Source: Mucilaginibacter rivuli (GTDB lineage Bacteria > Bacteroidota > Bacteroidia > Sphingobacteriales > Sphingobacteriaceae). From it: a stretch of DNA of 64,000 bases. Below are positions 1-9,139 of the stretch, one piece after another. Position 1 is the stretch's first letter. Each line of letters begins with the position of its first letter. Location: positions 558,001-622,000 of the forward strand of contig NZ_JAHXPQ010000001.1 of assembly GCF_019391655.1 (NCBI RefSeq), given 5' to 3'. The notes under the pieces are model-generated. The model saw only the letters and a list, made by a program, of their open reading frames with translations, made no database searches and was not told where the DNA came from. The position numbers and the translations under genes were made by a program.

Positions 1-905
1 AACCAGGAGCCTTCTAATTTTACTTCGGTCCATTCAGGGGCTTTACCTTCTTCTATAATGCAATATTCAAACTTATCGGGTACGCCATGCGGGTAATCCA
101 TCAACAAACCCATGCGGGCTTTAATGGCGCCTTTGGTGCCTTCCCACTTAATAAAACTTTCCTGGTTATGTGGCCCGAAGGAATGATCGTGATTGGTATT
201 GATCACCGCGTGCATCGTATCATCATAATCAAATAGGATCGTCGAGCGTGATGAAGATAGTGTTTTGGCCGGGTGTTTTAGGGTTTTAGCCATTACCGTG
301 TGTGGGTCGCCCAAAAAGGAACGCATCAGGTCGATGTAATGGATGCTGTGGTATTGTATCTCCAGCCTGGGGTGAATGATTACATGCGGGAACAGCTCCC
401 ATGGCGTTTGCAGCGTTACCCGGACTTCCATATCGTATAGTTCCCCAATTAAGCCCTGCTCAATTAAGTATCTCGCTGCACTCACAAAGGGTGCAAAGCG
501 TAGCTGGCAATTGATAGCCGCTGCCAGGTTTTTGCGCCTGCATACTTCCAGTATCTCTTTGCTTTGCCAAAAGTAATCGCCCATGGGCTTTTGGATGAGT
601 ACCCCGGCACCGTCGGGCAGTTTGCTCAGCGTTTCCACAAATTGCTCGGGCATTATGGTAATATCGTAAACGGCGTTGGCTGGGGCCTTTGCAACGGCCT
701 CGTCTACGCTATCGTACACGTTTGGGATGTTCCATTCGGTAGCTAATTTTTCGGCACGGGCGCGTGTACGGTTGGTAATGCCAAACACAGTAAAGCCTGC
801 TTTTTTGTAGGCTGGTAAATGCGCGTCGCCAACAATACCGCCCGCGCCAATAATAACGATGGGTACAGGGTTTGCCGGCAATATGGGTTTATAGGGTATC
901 TCCAT
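1..905 (-). CDS. Gfo/Idh/MocA-family oxidoreductase (C-terminus outside window)
   Basis: Probable NAD(P)-dependent sugar or cyclitol dehydrogenase. The ATG is at 905 and the frame stays open to the left edge, giving about 301 residues with no stop. The N-terminal Rossmann signature is visible (GAGG at residues 20-23, His29), and a QKPMGD segment (106-111) sits where this family has its EKP motif; the lysine is kept and the glutamate is replaced by Gln. No signal peptide is present, so it is probably cytoplasmic. It is the last visible gene of the five-gene operon and starts one base after the stop of the upstream binding-protein gene, so it should be co-translated with it. The substrate cannot be read from the sequence; its neighbours suggest a polyol, sugar acid or CoA-linked derivative, which is inference. 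Confidence 0.85.
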   Translation of the reverse strand, partial: MEIPYKPILPANPVPIVIIGAGGIVGDAHLPAYKKAGFTVFGITNRTRARAEKLATEWNIPNVYDSVDEAVAKAPANAVYDITIMPEQFVETLSKLPDGAGVLIQKPMGDYFWQSKEILEVCRRKNLAAAINCQLRFAPFVSAARYLIEQGLIGELYDMEVRVTLQTPWELFPHVIIHPRLEIQYHSIHYIDLMRSFLGDPHTVMAKTLKHPAKTLSSSRSTILFDYDDTMHAVINTNHDHSFGPHNQESFIKWEGTKGAIKARMGLLMDYPHGVPDKFEYCIIEEGKAPEWTEVKLEGSW

Positions 906-906
906 G

Positions 907-2142
907 TTATGGTTTATCTATCAGGGTTATTTTATGTTGGGCGGCAGCTAAAAGTTCAGTAACAGGCTTGTCGGTATCAATAGCATTTAATACAGCTTCA
1001 TCAATAAGCTTAGCTATTTGCGCCCAATTTGCCTTTTGCGGCAGCGAACGCGCGTTTTGATGCAATTGCTCTAATTTATGGTAATAGGGGATAATAGCAT
1101 TTACGCCGCTATCGCGCCAGGTAGAAATGCGACAGCCAATGCCGCCTTCTAACGTGAGTAGTTTGTCGTTGCGGTGGGTAGTGCAATAGCGTATAAAATC
1201 ATAAGCCGTTTGCTTGTGCTTGCTGCCCGAGCCAATGGTGTACAGCCAGTACACATTTAATGATGCCGATTGGTTACCCGCCGTGCAAGGTATAGGCACT
1301 ATGTCCACCTTACCCTTCACCGCCGATTCATCTATCACTTCGCACATCGATGCAAAGCCGAACCAGTTTACCATCATTGCGGCCTCGCCCCGTGCGAAGG
1401 TCATACCTGTTGCCACGGATTCATATTGCATGGTATTAGGGTGTACGGCAGATTTATCCTTCAAAATATCCCTGTAAAACGTAAGTCCCTCTGCAGCTGC
1501 AGCGGTGTCAATACGAACCAGCCCTTTATCATCTGTCAGGTTGCCGCCGCGTGTCCATAACTGCAGGCAAAAATCGAACACGGTGTTATGCCCATCGGGT
1601 AAGCCCGCAAATACAGTTCCGTAAAGGTTATCTTTGGGCCGGTTAAAAAACCGGGCGATGGTTTTAAAATCGTCCCATGTTTTAGGCACGGTTAATGGCT
1701 TGCCATGCAGCGCTTCAAAGTTTTTCTTTTCGGTTGCATCATTGAACAGGTCCTTACGGTATATCAAACACTCCGGCCCGTCATGAAAGGGCAAACCGGC
1801 CACTGAGCCGCCAAATTGCTGCATATCCCTCAATGATGCACTCCATCCATCCGGAAAATCATCTGGTGCGTTTTGCGCGATGTATGGTTGCAGGTTTTCC
1901 AGCGCACCATTTTGCCATGCTTCAAAAAGCCAGTCGGTAACTACATGGGCAATATCCCAATCGCCGTTTTTCAGGCCTTGTTTGCCGAGGATAGCATGGT
2001 GCAGGTCATCCAGATCCATAGGTGCCATTTCGGCTTTTAGCGTGCAGCCTGTTTCAGCGCAAAAGCCGTCCCAAAACTTTTGCATCGCACTTTCGAACGG
2101 ACCGAACTTGCGCACGGCAATTCTTATGGTATCATTTGCCAT
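907..2142 (-). CDS. Family 1 solute-binding-protein fold, no signal peptide
   Basis: 411 residues resembling the sugar-binding (family 1) lipoproteins of ABC importers: it begins directly with the first beta strand ([13 protein letters not shown]), then a [17 protein letters not shown] segment and a hinge-like [13 protein letters not shown] segment typical of the fold. Proteins of this family are normally exported, but here there is no hydrophobic leader. An in-frame TAG at 2155-2157 lies five codons upstream of the ATG, which rules out a longer start, and AAGGAA just before the ATG is a good ribosome site. The start overlaps the end of the upstream CoA-transferase by 11 bases. No ABC permease or ATPase gene is visible nearby. 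It may be a cytoplasmic ligand-binding or enzymatic partner of the CoA-transferases; its function is unknown. Confidence 0.8.
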   Translation of the reverse strand: MANDTIRIAVRKFGPFESAMQKFWDGFCAETGCTLKAEMAPMDLDDLHHAILGKQGLKNGDWDIAHVVTDWLFEAWQNGALENLQPYIAQNAPDDFPDGWSASLRDMQQFGGSVAGLPFHDGPECLIYRKDLFNDATEKKNFEALHGKPLTVPKTWDDFKTIARFFNRPKDNLYGTVFAGLPDGHNTVFDFCLQLWTRGGNLTDDKGLVRIDTAAAAEGLTFYRDILKDKSAVHPNTMQYESVATGMTFARGEAAMMVNWFGFASMCEVIDESAVKGKVDIVPIPCTAGNQSASLNVYWLYTIGSGSKHKQTAYDFIRYCTTHRNDKLLTLEGGIGCRISTWRDSGVNAIIPYYHKLEQLHQNARSLPQKANWAQIAKLIDEAVLNAIDTDKPVTELLAAAQHKITLIDKP

Positions 2143-3286
2143 GTCCGTTCCTTTCTATCAACCCGTTTGTTATCGTATCATTATCCTCACCCAGTTTTGG
2201 CGAGCCTTTCGGCGATCTGAGCAATTCGCCATCAATTGTAATGGGGCTACGCGTGGTGCGATATTTATAACCATCGCTCATCTCCACCTCCTGCAACATA
2301 TCCAACACTTTAAAGCCTTCCTCCTGCATCAGTTTATCCCAGCTTAATACTTCGGCACACCAGATATCGGCTTTAAGTAAAATGCCCAGCCAATGTTCAT
2401 TGGTATCAGTCAATAAGTGTTTTGCAAGGATAGCTTTGATCTCATCGCGCTTATGGAAGGCTTCGGCAACGTCGGTATATTTTAATAAGTCATCGCAGCT
2501 CAGCAAGCCACCCAATTGCGGTATCGAACCCATGGCCAGCGCCATATAACCGTTGGCGCTTTTGTATATCCCGTAAGGCGCGCCCAGATAGGCATGCGCG
2601 TTATTTTTCTCCGACCGCTCGGGCAACTTGCCATCATAATAATAAGTGGTAATGGCCTCAAACTGGAAATCCATTGCCGATTCCAGCATGCTTACCTGTA
2701 CCAAAGCACCCTCTCCGCTTATAGTTTTGCGGACAAGGCAAGCCAGAATACCTTGTGCCAAATGATTACCTGCCAGCATATCAATAATGGAGAGGCCCAT
2801 CGGGGTTGGCCCGCCAGCGTTGCCGCTCAACCAGGTTAAGCCGGTTAATGATTGCAGTAACAGATCCTGACCCGGTTTGTCTTTCCACGGCCCGGTATCG
2901 CCATAGCCCGATATCTCGCCATAAATCACGAAAGGGTTAACTGCCTTTACACTGGCATAATCAAAACCCAAACGCTCCATTACGCCGGGGCGGAAGTTGT
3001 GCATCACCACATCGGCCTGTTTTACCAGTTCCCATATTTGGGTTTTATCTTCTTCATTTTTTATATCTGCGGCAAAGCTTTCTTTATTGCGATTAATGGC
3101 GTGGAACACCGACGATTCGCCGTTCATAATCACATTCGAAGTGTAGAGGTGCCTGCAAATATCCCCTGTGCCCGGCTTCTCTATTTTAATAACGCGTGCA
3201 CCCATATCAGCCAATTTTAAGCTTGCTGATGGACCCGAAAGGAACTGACTAAAGTCTACCACCAGGTAATCTTCCAATGGTCTCAT
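2132..3286 (-). CDS. Class III CoA-transferase (CaiB/BaiF family), copy B
   Basis: 384 residues, close to the usual length for CaiB/BaiF (family III) transferases, which move CoA between carboxylic acids through an aspartyl-CoA thioester. The N-terminus reads [19 protein letters not shown]. Other family signatures are the [11 protein letters not shown] strand, [12 protein letters not shown] (96-107) and Asp169 in [10 protein letters not shown], which matches the catalytic aspartate of formyl-CoA transferase. It is a tandem paralogue of the next upstream gene, which it overlaps by four bases (ATGA), while its own 3' end overlaps the binding-protein gene by 11 bases. Two adjacent paralogues suggest either a heteromer or two substrates. 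The acid substrate is unknown; no acyl-CoA dehydrogenase, ligase or racemase partner is in view. Confidence 0.85.
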   Translation of the reverse strand: MRPLEDYLVVDFSQFLSGPSASLKLADMGARVIKIEKPGTGDICRHLYTSNVIMNGESSVFHAINRNKESFAADIKNEEDKTQIWELVKQADVVMHNFRPGVMERLGFDYASVKAVNPFVIYGEISGYGDTGPWKDKPGQDLLLQSLTGLTWLSGNAGGPTPMGLSIIDMLAGNHLAQGILACLVRKTISGEGALVQVSMLESAMDFQFEAITTYYYDGKLPERSEKNNAHAYLGAPYGIYKSANGYMALAMGSIPQLGGLLSCDDLLKYTDVAEAFHKRDEIKAILAKHLLTDTNEHWLGILLKADIWCAEVLSWDKLMQEEGFKVLDMLQEVEMSDGYKYRTTRSPITIDGELLRSPKGSPKLGEDNDTITNGLIERNGHGK

Positions 3287-4428
3287 ATCAACGCGAATTG
3301 AGTGTTAATGACCTCTGTTTGTTGACCCGGCCTCGGCGCCGCAATGGGCGAATATAGCCGCTCACCGTTAATACGGATAGGGCAGCGGGGAGTACTTAGT
3401 GAACTGCCATCAGGTAAGCTAACTTCCTGTTTTATACCTTGCGCTAAATAACCTTCGTGTTGCAGTGCTTCTTTATAAGTTAGTACTTCGGAGCACCAGA
3501 TGCCTTGTGTTTCTAAAATTTCCAGCCAATTAGCAGTATTTTTGGTCTTTATCTTATCGGCCAACAGGCTCATAATTTCATCGCGGTTATCAAACCATTG
3601 TTCCTTGTCGGGATAAGCGGATAGGTTGCAACCAATGGCGTTACCTATTTTTTGCAGATCGCCCATGGCAAGTGTGAGATAGTTATCCTGTGTTTGGTAT
3701 ATCCCGTAAGGAGCGCTCAAATAAGCATGCCCATTACCTTTTACACTGCTGCGCTGTGGTAATTTGCCGCCATCGTTCAGGTACGTAGTGATCACCTCAA
3801 ACTGCATATCCAAAACGGATTCAAGCAGGCTCACTTCTACCAAAACACTTGCATTGGTTTTGGCACGCTTTATCAGTGCTGCCAATATGCCCTGCACAAA
3901 ATGCGCTCCGCATATCATATCGGCAGTAGCCAAACCAAATGGAACAGGGCCATCGGCATTAGTGCCGGACAGGTAGGCCAATCCTGATAAGGATTGTATC
4001 AACAGATCTTGCCCCGGCCGTAAAGCCCAGGGGCCTTTGGTGCCATAGCCCGTAACCACACCATAGATAACGCGTGGGTTTATGGCCTTAACAGAGTCAT
4101 AATCCAAACCTATTTTCTCCATCACCCCCGGGCGGAAGTTATGAGTGATGACATCCGCCTGCGCGATGAGTTTTTTAACGCGCTCCATATCCTCCGGATC
4201 CTTGAGGTCGGCGGCGTAGGATTCTTTGTTGCGGTTTATGGTATGAAAAACCAGACTGCTGCCGTCAACAAAAATATTGCGGATGGCAATTTGCCTGCCT
4301 GCCTCGCCTTTAACAGGGCGCTCAATTTTGATGACACGAGCACCCAGATCCGCCAGGCGTAAACCGGCCGTAGGCGCCGCCATAAACTGGGCAAACTCCA
4401 GTACTAATAAGCCTTCTAATGGTTTCAT
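3283..4428 (-). CDS. Class III CoA-transferase (CaiB/BaiF family), copy A
   Basis: 381 residues with the same layout as copy [20 protein letters not shown] at the N-terminus, [13 protein letters not shown], then [13 protein letters not shown] (95-107) and the presumed catalytic Asp170 in [11 protein letters not shown]. Near-identical blocks (for example [16 protein letters not shown] against [16 protein letters not shown]) show the two copies arose by duplication, but they have diverged clearly elsewhere. The start overlaps the stop of the upstream binding-protein gene by four bases (4425-4428), so translation is coupled. The reaction is expected to be CoA transfer between organic acids in the cytoplasm. 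The pairing of this family with binding-protein-fold proteins is unusual and is the main puzzle of the operon. Confidence 0.85.
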   Translation of the reverse strand: MKPLEGLLVLEFAQFMAAPTAGLRLADLGARVIKIERPVKGEAGRQIAIRNIFVDGSSLVFHTINRNKESYAADLKDPEDMERVKKLIAQADVITHNFRPGVMEKIGLDYDSVKAINPRVIYGVVTGYGTKGPWALRPGQDLLIQSLSGLAYLSGTNADGPVPFGLATADMICGAHFVQGILAALIKRAKTNASVLVEVSLLESVLDMQFEVITTYLNDGGKLPQRSSVKGNGHAYLSAPYGIYQTQDNYLTLAMGDLQKIGNAIGCNLSAYPDKEQWFDNRDEIMSLLADKIKTKNTANWLEILETQGIWCSEVLTYKEALQHEGYLAQGIKQEVSLPDGSSLSTPRCPIRINGERLYSPIAAPRPGQQTEVINTQFALI

Positions 4429-5588
4429 AGGCTTTGTACCTTTTGTTTCGATTCGATGTATAATTCGTTCAGCTTATCCAAAACCTGTAACTCGTTGGTG
4501 CCATACATCAGGTAATCGCGCACGATATCTCCTGCGTGATCCTGGAAAAACATATGCCCAAAATAACGCGGGCGCAAGTAGGCGCGTTGCAGGGCAGGCA
4601 GCGTATTACTGAAATAGTTATGCGTTTTGGCATTATTATCTGTGTCCGTCCAGGCGGTTAAATGCCCCGGCTGGCCACCGTTATCTGTAAATAAACCTTG
4701 TTGGCATTGCGGCGAAGCCACATATTCGGCATAAGCCATGGCAATATCCACATGCTTGCAATTTGCCGAAACAGCCAAACCTGTACCCCCAAGCGAACTG
4801 CGCAAATTCATCGTCCCGTTTAGGGTAATCATATCATGAAAATGCAGCAACTTGCGTGCATAACACTTGCGCGAATAATTGGAGTAACCGTAGCCAAAAG
4901 GGCAGTAGGCAATATCGTCGCTCAAAGTCATGGCCTCATAGGTTTGGATAGGGTTACGGTTAAAGCAAGCCTCATCAATATGCATAGCCAATTGGCGGTA
5001 TAGTTTTAAAGCTTCAACACCTGTTGCCTCGCTAATCACCTTATCTTCCGTTTGGCAAGGGTCTTCGCCCAGTGAGCAGCAAAAGGTGTAAAAGGTCATC
5101 AATGAATCTATTGGTATTGCAGGGAACGCTACTAAGCCTTTCTTAGCCAGGGTCAATAAGTCATCATATGTTTTGGGTAGTGATACACCGTGTTTTTCCA
5201 ACAGATCGGGCCTGCTGGCCGCAACAGGGGTAGCCGCATCTATAGCCAAAGCCCATTGGTGGCCATCGTAATTATAACTTTCGTAGGAGTGGCCCACCGT
5301 GTTCTGCTCCTGGTCGGCTAAAAATTCCTTGCTTAAATATTTATCAAAGGGCAATATCGATTTCGTTTTGGCCGCGAAGCCCGCCCAGGGATGGTCAATC
5401 ACCAGCAGGTCGTATCGCTCGGCGAGTTGCTGGATAGATAGATCTGCAAATTGCTGAAGCGAGCGTTTCTCCCAGGTAATGGTCACATTTGGGTTCAGTT
5501 CGGCAAAGCGTTGCGCTGTGGCTGCCATTGGCGTAAAGCCGCGGCTATGGTTCCAGGTAATCCCTTTTAGTATAATGTTATCGGCCAT
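4425..5588 (-). CDS. Family 1 solute-binding-protein fold, no signal peptide, first gene of operon
   Basis: 387 residues of the extracellular solute-binding family 1 fold: an early beta strand (ILKGITWNHSRGF), the lobe containing WALAIDAATPVAASRPDLL, and the C-terminal segment AMAYAEYVASPQCQQGLF that is common in sugar-binding proteins. There is no signal peptide, and an in-frame TAA (5592-5594) two codons before the ATG excludes a longer form, so the protein should stay in the cytoplasm. It opens the minus-strand operon and overlaps the first CoA-transferase by four bases. Similarity to the second binding-protein-like gene is at fold level only. It could present a substrate to the CoA-transferases or act as an enzyme of unknown reaction; both are inference. 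Confidence 0.8.
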   Translation of the reverse strand: MADNIILKGITWNHSRGFTPMAATAQRFAELNPNVTITWEKRSLQQFADLSIQQLAERYDLLVIDHPWAGFAAKTKSILPFDKYLSKEFLADQEQNTVGHSYESYNYDGHQWALAIDAATPVAASRPDLLEKHGVSLPKTYDDLLTLAKKGLVAFPAIPIDSLMTFYTFCCSLGEDPCQTEDKVISEATGVEALKLYRQLAMHIDEACFNRNPIQTYEAMTLSDDIAYCPFGYGYSNYSRKCYARKLLHFHDMITLNGTMNLRSSLGGTGLAVSANCKHVDIAMAYAEYVASPQCQQGLFTDNGGQPGHLTAWTDTDNNAKTHNYFSNTLPALQRAYLRPRYFGHMFFQDHAGDIVRDYLMYGTNELQVLDKLNELYIESKQKVQSL

Positions 5589-5845
5589 AATTTATTTGTA
5601 TTCATCACTGCTTAACAGTATGTACAAGTAAGATGAATGTTAGTTTGTTATAATCCGTGGCAACACGGGTGTAATTGGTTAGCTATTAAAAACAAATTTA
5701 TTCGGATTGAGGGTTAATGTGCTGTATAATTTATGCAAGGCATTGTACAATGTTATCATGAGTAGTAATTTAAAACAGCAATACAGTAATTGGCAGGGTA
5801 GTTTAATTTACAAAAATGATTTCGAAAATAAATTTATTCAACCGA

Positions 5846-5876
5846 TTGCATAAAATATTTTTCTGCCTATATTTAC
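5846..5876 (+). promoter_or_regulatory. Candidate promoter for the GH3 gene within the 5589-5941 divergent gap
   Basis: A TTG at 5846-5848 is followed after 19 bases by TATATTTA (5868-5875), a near match to the Bacteroidota pattern TTTG-N19-21-TAnnTTTG. The ATG is about 65 bases downstream. The 353-base gap also separates the divergent binding-protein/CoA-transferase operon; no clear minus-strand promoter or palindrome was found there. Confidence 0.35.
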
Positions 5877-5941
5877 CCCATTATTAACCAACATAAACCT
5901 TGTTGCCACTATTTTTAGTAGTCACTTTAACCAGATAAATA

Positions 5942-8158
5942 ATGAAAAGGTCGATCATGTTTAGCTCATTAGGGCTAATTTTAACAGTTATCCTGTTTTT
6001 TTCTTTTAAACCTAAAGATAAGCCTTATGCTTATAAGTTTCAGGATCCTTCTTTGAGTACAGAAGAACGGGTAAATGATCTGATCTCGAAAATGACGCTC
6101 GAAGAAAAGGTAGGCCAGATGCTTAACGCCGCGCCTGCAATACCACGCCTGGGTGTACCTGCCTATAATTGGTGGAACGAGTGCTTACACGGTGTAGCGC
6201 GTACTCCATTTAAAGTTACCGTTTACCCGCAGGCTATTGCTATGGCAGCAACATGGGATAAAAACTCAATGCATACCATGGCTGATTATACAGCAGAGGA
6301 AGGCCGTGCGGTATATAACGAAAGTATTAAGAATGATAAACATGGTATTTACCTTGGTTTGACCTACTGGACACCCAACATCAACATATTCCGCGACCCG
6401 CGCTGGGGCCGCGGACAGGAAACTTATGGCGAAGACCCATACCTTACCGGAGAAATGGGCCGGGCTTTTGTAACCGGTTTACAGGGCAATGATCCAAAGT
6501 ACCTTAAGGCGGCAGGATGTGCCAAGCACTACGCCGTACACTCAGGCCCTGAAGATGTACGACATAAATTCAATACAGATATCAGTGATTATGATCTTTG
6601 GGATACTTACCTGCCTGCTTTCCGCAAATTGGTAGTTGATGCCAAGGTAGCCGGCGTAATGTGTGCCTACAATGCCTTTAAAGGGCAGCCATGCTGTGGC
6701 AGCGACTTGCTGATGAACAATATTTTACGCAATGATTGGAAGTTTACCGGCTATGTTACGTCTGACTGTGGGGGCATTGATGACTTTTACAGGAACAATG
6801 GACATAAAACCCACCCTGATGCAGAATCTGCAGCTGCTGACGCTGTGTTGCACGGTACAGATGTAGAGTGTGGTAAAGTAACCTTCAAGTCGCTTTTCCA
6901 GGCGGTTAAGGATGGCAAGTTAACCGAGAAACAGCTTGATGAATCTCTTAAAAGGTTATTTACAACACGTTTCAGGCTTGGTATGTTCGATCCGGTGGAA
7001 GCCGTAAAATATAACAGCATAGGTAAAGAAGTATTGGAAGCACCTGCACATACTGCACAGGCACTTAAAATGGCGCGCCAGTCTGTTGTATTGCTAAAAA
7101 ATGAGAATCACCTTTTACCCTTAAGCAAGGGTCTTAAAAAAGTAGCCATATTGGGCCCAAATGCCGATAATGCAGTAAGTGTGCTTGGAAACTACAATGG
7201 TACACCTTCGCATGTTACATCAGCTTTGGAGGGTATTAAAAGTAAATTAGCTCCCGGTGCCGAAATTATTTATGACAAAGGTGTAGATTTTGTTGGCGAC
7301 TCCATTACACATTATGATTATGCTCAAACAGCCGCTAAAGTTAAAGATGTCGATGTGATCATTTACGTTGGTGGTATTGCACCACAATTAGAGGGCGAAG
7401 AAATGAAGGTAAACAAACAAGGCTTTCACGGTGGCGACAAAACTTCTATCTTATTACCTAATGTACAAACAGAGCTGCTTAAAGCATTGCAGGCTACAGG
7501 TAAACCGGTAGTTTTTGTAATGATGACCGGATCGGCAATTGCTACGCCCTGGGAAGCGCAAAATTTACCTGCAATTGTAAACGCCTGGTATGGCGGACAA
7601 GCAGCAGGAACAGCAATTGCTGATGTTCTTTTTGGTGATTATAACCCCGCAGGCCGCCTTCCGGTAACTTTTTACGCCAGTGATAATGACCTGCCTTCGT
7701 TTACAGATTACTCGATGAATAACCGCACTTACAGGTATTTTAAGGGTAAGCCATTATATGCTTTTGGTTACGGATTGAGCTATTCAACTTTTGAGTACAG
7801 CCCGCTTACCGTGGTGCCAACATTAAAAAAAGGCAATAGCCTTACCGTTACTGTTAAGGTAACAAATACCGGTAAAGCCGATGGTGAAGAAGTTGTGCAA
7901 TTGTACCTGTCGCACACAGGCATCAAACAAAAAACTGCCATCAGGGCGTTAAAAGGTTTTGAGCGCGTATTCATCAAAGCAGGTGAAACGAAGAGCATCA
8001 TATTTAAAATACCCGCTACCGATCTGTCGGTAACCGATGCGAACGGTGCGCTGGTTCAAACTCCCGGAAAGATAGAGATCAGCGTGGGGGGCAGCCAGCC
8101 TGATAAAACTACTATAGCTGCAAAGAAAACTGTTACTAAAACGATTCAGGTGATATAG
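5942..8158 (+). CDS. Glycoside hydrolase family 3, beta-xylosidase/beta-glucosidase type
   Basis: 738-residue exported GH3 enzyme. A hydrophobic leader covers about residues 4-21. The alpha/beta barrel contains YNWWNECLHGVAR (75-87), typical of the xylosidase branch, RDPRWGRGQETYGEDPYLTG, and the nucleophile Asp275 in VTSDCGG; glucosidase-branch enzymes have SDW here. A second alpha/beta domain follows and then a C-terminal fibronectin-III-like domain (about 630-738). It would release terminal beta-linked sugars from oligosaccharides in the periplasm or at the cell surface. The gene stands alone between the divergent CoA-transferase operon and a terminator, so it is not part of the large locus further on. 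Xylose versus glucose specificity cannot be settled from the sequence. Confidence 0.9.
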   Translation: MKRSIMFSSLGLILTVILFFSFKPKDKPYAYKFQDPSLSTEERVNDLISKMTLEEKVGQMLNAAPAIPRLGVPAYNWWNECLHGVARTPFKVTVYPQAIAMAATWDKNSMHTMADYTAEEGRAVYNESIKNDKHGIYLGLTYWTPNINIFRDPRWGRGQETYGEDPYLTGEMGRAFVTGLQGNDPKYLKAAGCAKHYAVHSGPEDVRHKFNTDISDYDLWDTYLPAFRKLVVDAKVAGVMCAYNAFKGQPCCGSDLLMNNILRNDWKFTGYVTSDCGGIDDFYRNNGHKTHPDAESAAADAVLHGTDVECGKVTFKSLFQAVKDGKLTEKQLDESLKRLFTTRFRLGMFDPVEAVKYNSIGKEVLEAPAHTAQALKMARQSVVLLKNENHLLPLSKGLKKVAILGPNADNAVSVLGNYNGTPSHVTSALEGIKSKLAPGAEIIYDKGVDFVGDSITHYDYAQTAAKVKDVDVIIYVGGIAPQLEGEEMKVNKQGFHGGDKTSILLPNVQTELLKALQATGKPVVFVMMTGSAIATPWEAQNLPAIVNAWYGGQAAGTAIADVLFGDYNPAGRLPVTFYASDNDLPSFTDYSMNNRTYRYFKGKPLYAFGYGLSYSTFEYSPLTVVPTLKKGNSLTVTVKVTNTGKADGEEVVQLYLSHTGIKQKTAIRALKGFERVFIKAGETKSIIFKIPATDLSVTDANGALVQTPGKIEISVGGSQPDKTTIAAKKTVTKTIQVI

Positions 8159-8182
8159 CATCATCTGTTCTTCTTCTTATTT

Positions 8183-8218
8183 AATAAAGCTACCATAATG
8201 GTGGCTTTATTAGTTTTT
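8183..8218 (+). terminator. Rho-independent-type terminator after GH3 gene
   Basis: A 12-base-pair stem (AATAAAGCTACC with GGTGGCTTTATT, one G-U pair) with loop ATAAT, followed by a short T-rich stretch, lies 24 bases after the stop codon. Confidence 0.7.
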
Positions 8219-8269
8219 AGGCTTCTTTATAAACCAGAGGGAATAACGTAAAAATAATTTCAAAAAAAC

Positions 8270-8317
8270 TTGCAACTGATTGATTGCGTATCTATATTTG
8301 CAATCAATCAGTTGCAA
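8270..8317 (+). promoter_or_regulatory. Promoter embedded in a perfect 18-bp inverted repeat (likely ArsR operator)
   Basis: Perfect 18-base arms at 8270-8287 (TTGCAACTGATTGATTGC) and 8300-8317 are separated by 12 bases. The left arm begins with TTG and TATATTTG (8293-8300) runs into the right arm, 20 bases later. This is an ideal Bacteroidota -33/-7 pair with both elements inside or touching the operator. The ATG of the ArsR gene is at 8325. A dimeric repressor bound here would block RNA polymerase, so autoregulation of the two-gene operon is likely (inference). Confidence 0.75.
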
Positions 8318-8324
8318 ATAAGAT

Positions 8325-8642
8325 ATGAGACGAGACGTATTCCAGGCCATTGCCGATCCAACCCGCAGAGCGATATTAACCCTGTTGGCTTTACAAGCCA
8401 TGACACCTAATGCCCTTGCCGAGCATTTTAACAGCAGCAGACAGGCAGTATCAAAACATGTGCAAGTATTAAATGAGTGTGGCCTGGTGCAACAAAAACA
8501 AAGTGGGCGCGAAATTCATTACCAATTAAATACAGATAAAATGAAAGAAGTTGATGCCTGGCTTGCCCCCTTCCGCAAATTATGGGAAGACCGCTTTAAC
8601 CAATTAGACGACGTATTAGCTAACCTAAAAAAGAACAAATAA
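8325..8642 (+). CDS. ArsR-family winged-helix repressor
   Basis: 105-residue regulator of the ArsR type. [18 protein letters not shown] begins the domain and the recognition helix region is [19 protein letters not shown]. The wing follows, with GREIHYQLN. There are no cysteine pairs, so metal sensing of the classic kind is unlikely. It is followed one base after its stop by an SRPBCC-domain gene, a pairing widespread in bacteria in which the regulator controls its own operon. The perfect inverted repeat overlapping the promoter just upstream is the likely operator. The ligand is unknown. Confidence 0.88.
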   Translation: MRRDVFQAIADPTRRAILTLLALQAMTPNALAEHFNSSRQAVSKHVQVLNECGLVQQKQSGREIHYQLNTDKMKEVDAWLAPFRKLWEDRFNQLDDVLANLKKNK

Positions 8643-8643
8643 C

Positions 8644-9126
8644 ATGCAAACTCAATTTGAAAAAGACCCGAATGGTAAAAAAATGATTGTTACCAGGGAT
8701 TTTAATGCACCATTAGCCGATGTTTGGTCGGCATGGACTGAAAGCGAACTGCTCGACCAATGGTGGGCGCCGCGCCCATGGAAAGCTATAACCCAAACCA
8801 TGGATTTTAAAAATGGCGGCAGCTGGCTTTACGCGATGACAGGCCCCGATGGCGAAAAACATTTAAACCGGGTAGATTTCAAAACCATTGAGCCACCAAA
8901 ACATTTTACCGCAACCAGCTTTTTTGTTGATGAGAGCGGTAACCCTATCGAGAGCTTCCAGCCGATGCATTGGGATAATCACTTTTCGGAAACGGCAAGC
9001 GGTACACAGGTGGTTTGTCACATCAGTTTTGAAACTACCGAAGGCCTGGAGCAAATTATCCAAATGGGCTTTGAAGGCGGCTTTAACATGGGGCTATCCA
9101 ACCTGGACGAGTTACTGGCAAAATAA
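8644..9126 (+). CDS. SRPBCC (AHSA1-like) domain protein
   Basis: 160 residues of the START/SRPBCC fold: VTRDFNAPLADVWSAWTES, then LLDQWWAPRPW, then the strand-rich middle, and the final helix EGLEQIIQMGFEGGFNMGL. These small cytoplasmic proteins bind hydrophobic ligands in a deep cavity; a few are related to the Hsp90 co-chaperone Aha1. It is translated directly after the ArsR gene, so both share the operator-controlled promoter. The gene ends 13 bases before the convergent MFS gene. The ligand and role are unknown. Confidence 0.85.
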   Translation: MQTQFEKDPNGKKMIVTRDFNAPLADVWSAWTESELLDQWWAPRPWKAITQTMDFKNGGSWLYAMTGPDGEKHLNRVDFKTIEPPKHFTATSFFVDESGNPIESFQPMHWDNHFSETASGTQVVCHISFETTEGLEQIIQMGFEGGFNMGLSNLDELLAK

Positions 9127-9139
9127 TATGCCTTGTGGT

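Noticed and set aside
4425-5588. Periplasmic component of an ABC sugar importer
   Set aside because: No signal peptide, an in-frame stop just upstream, and no permease or ATPase gene in view.
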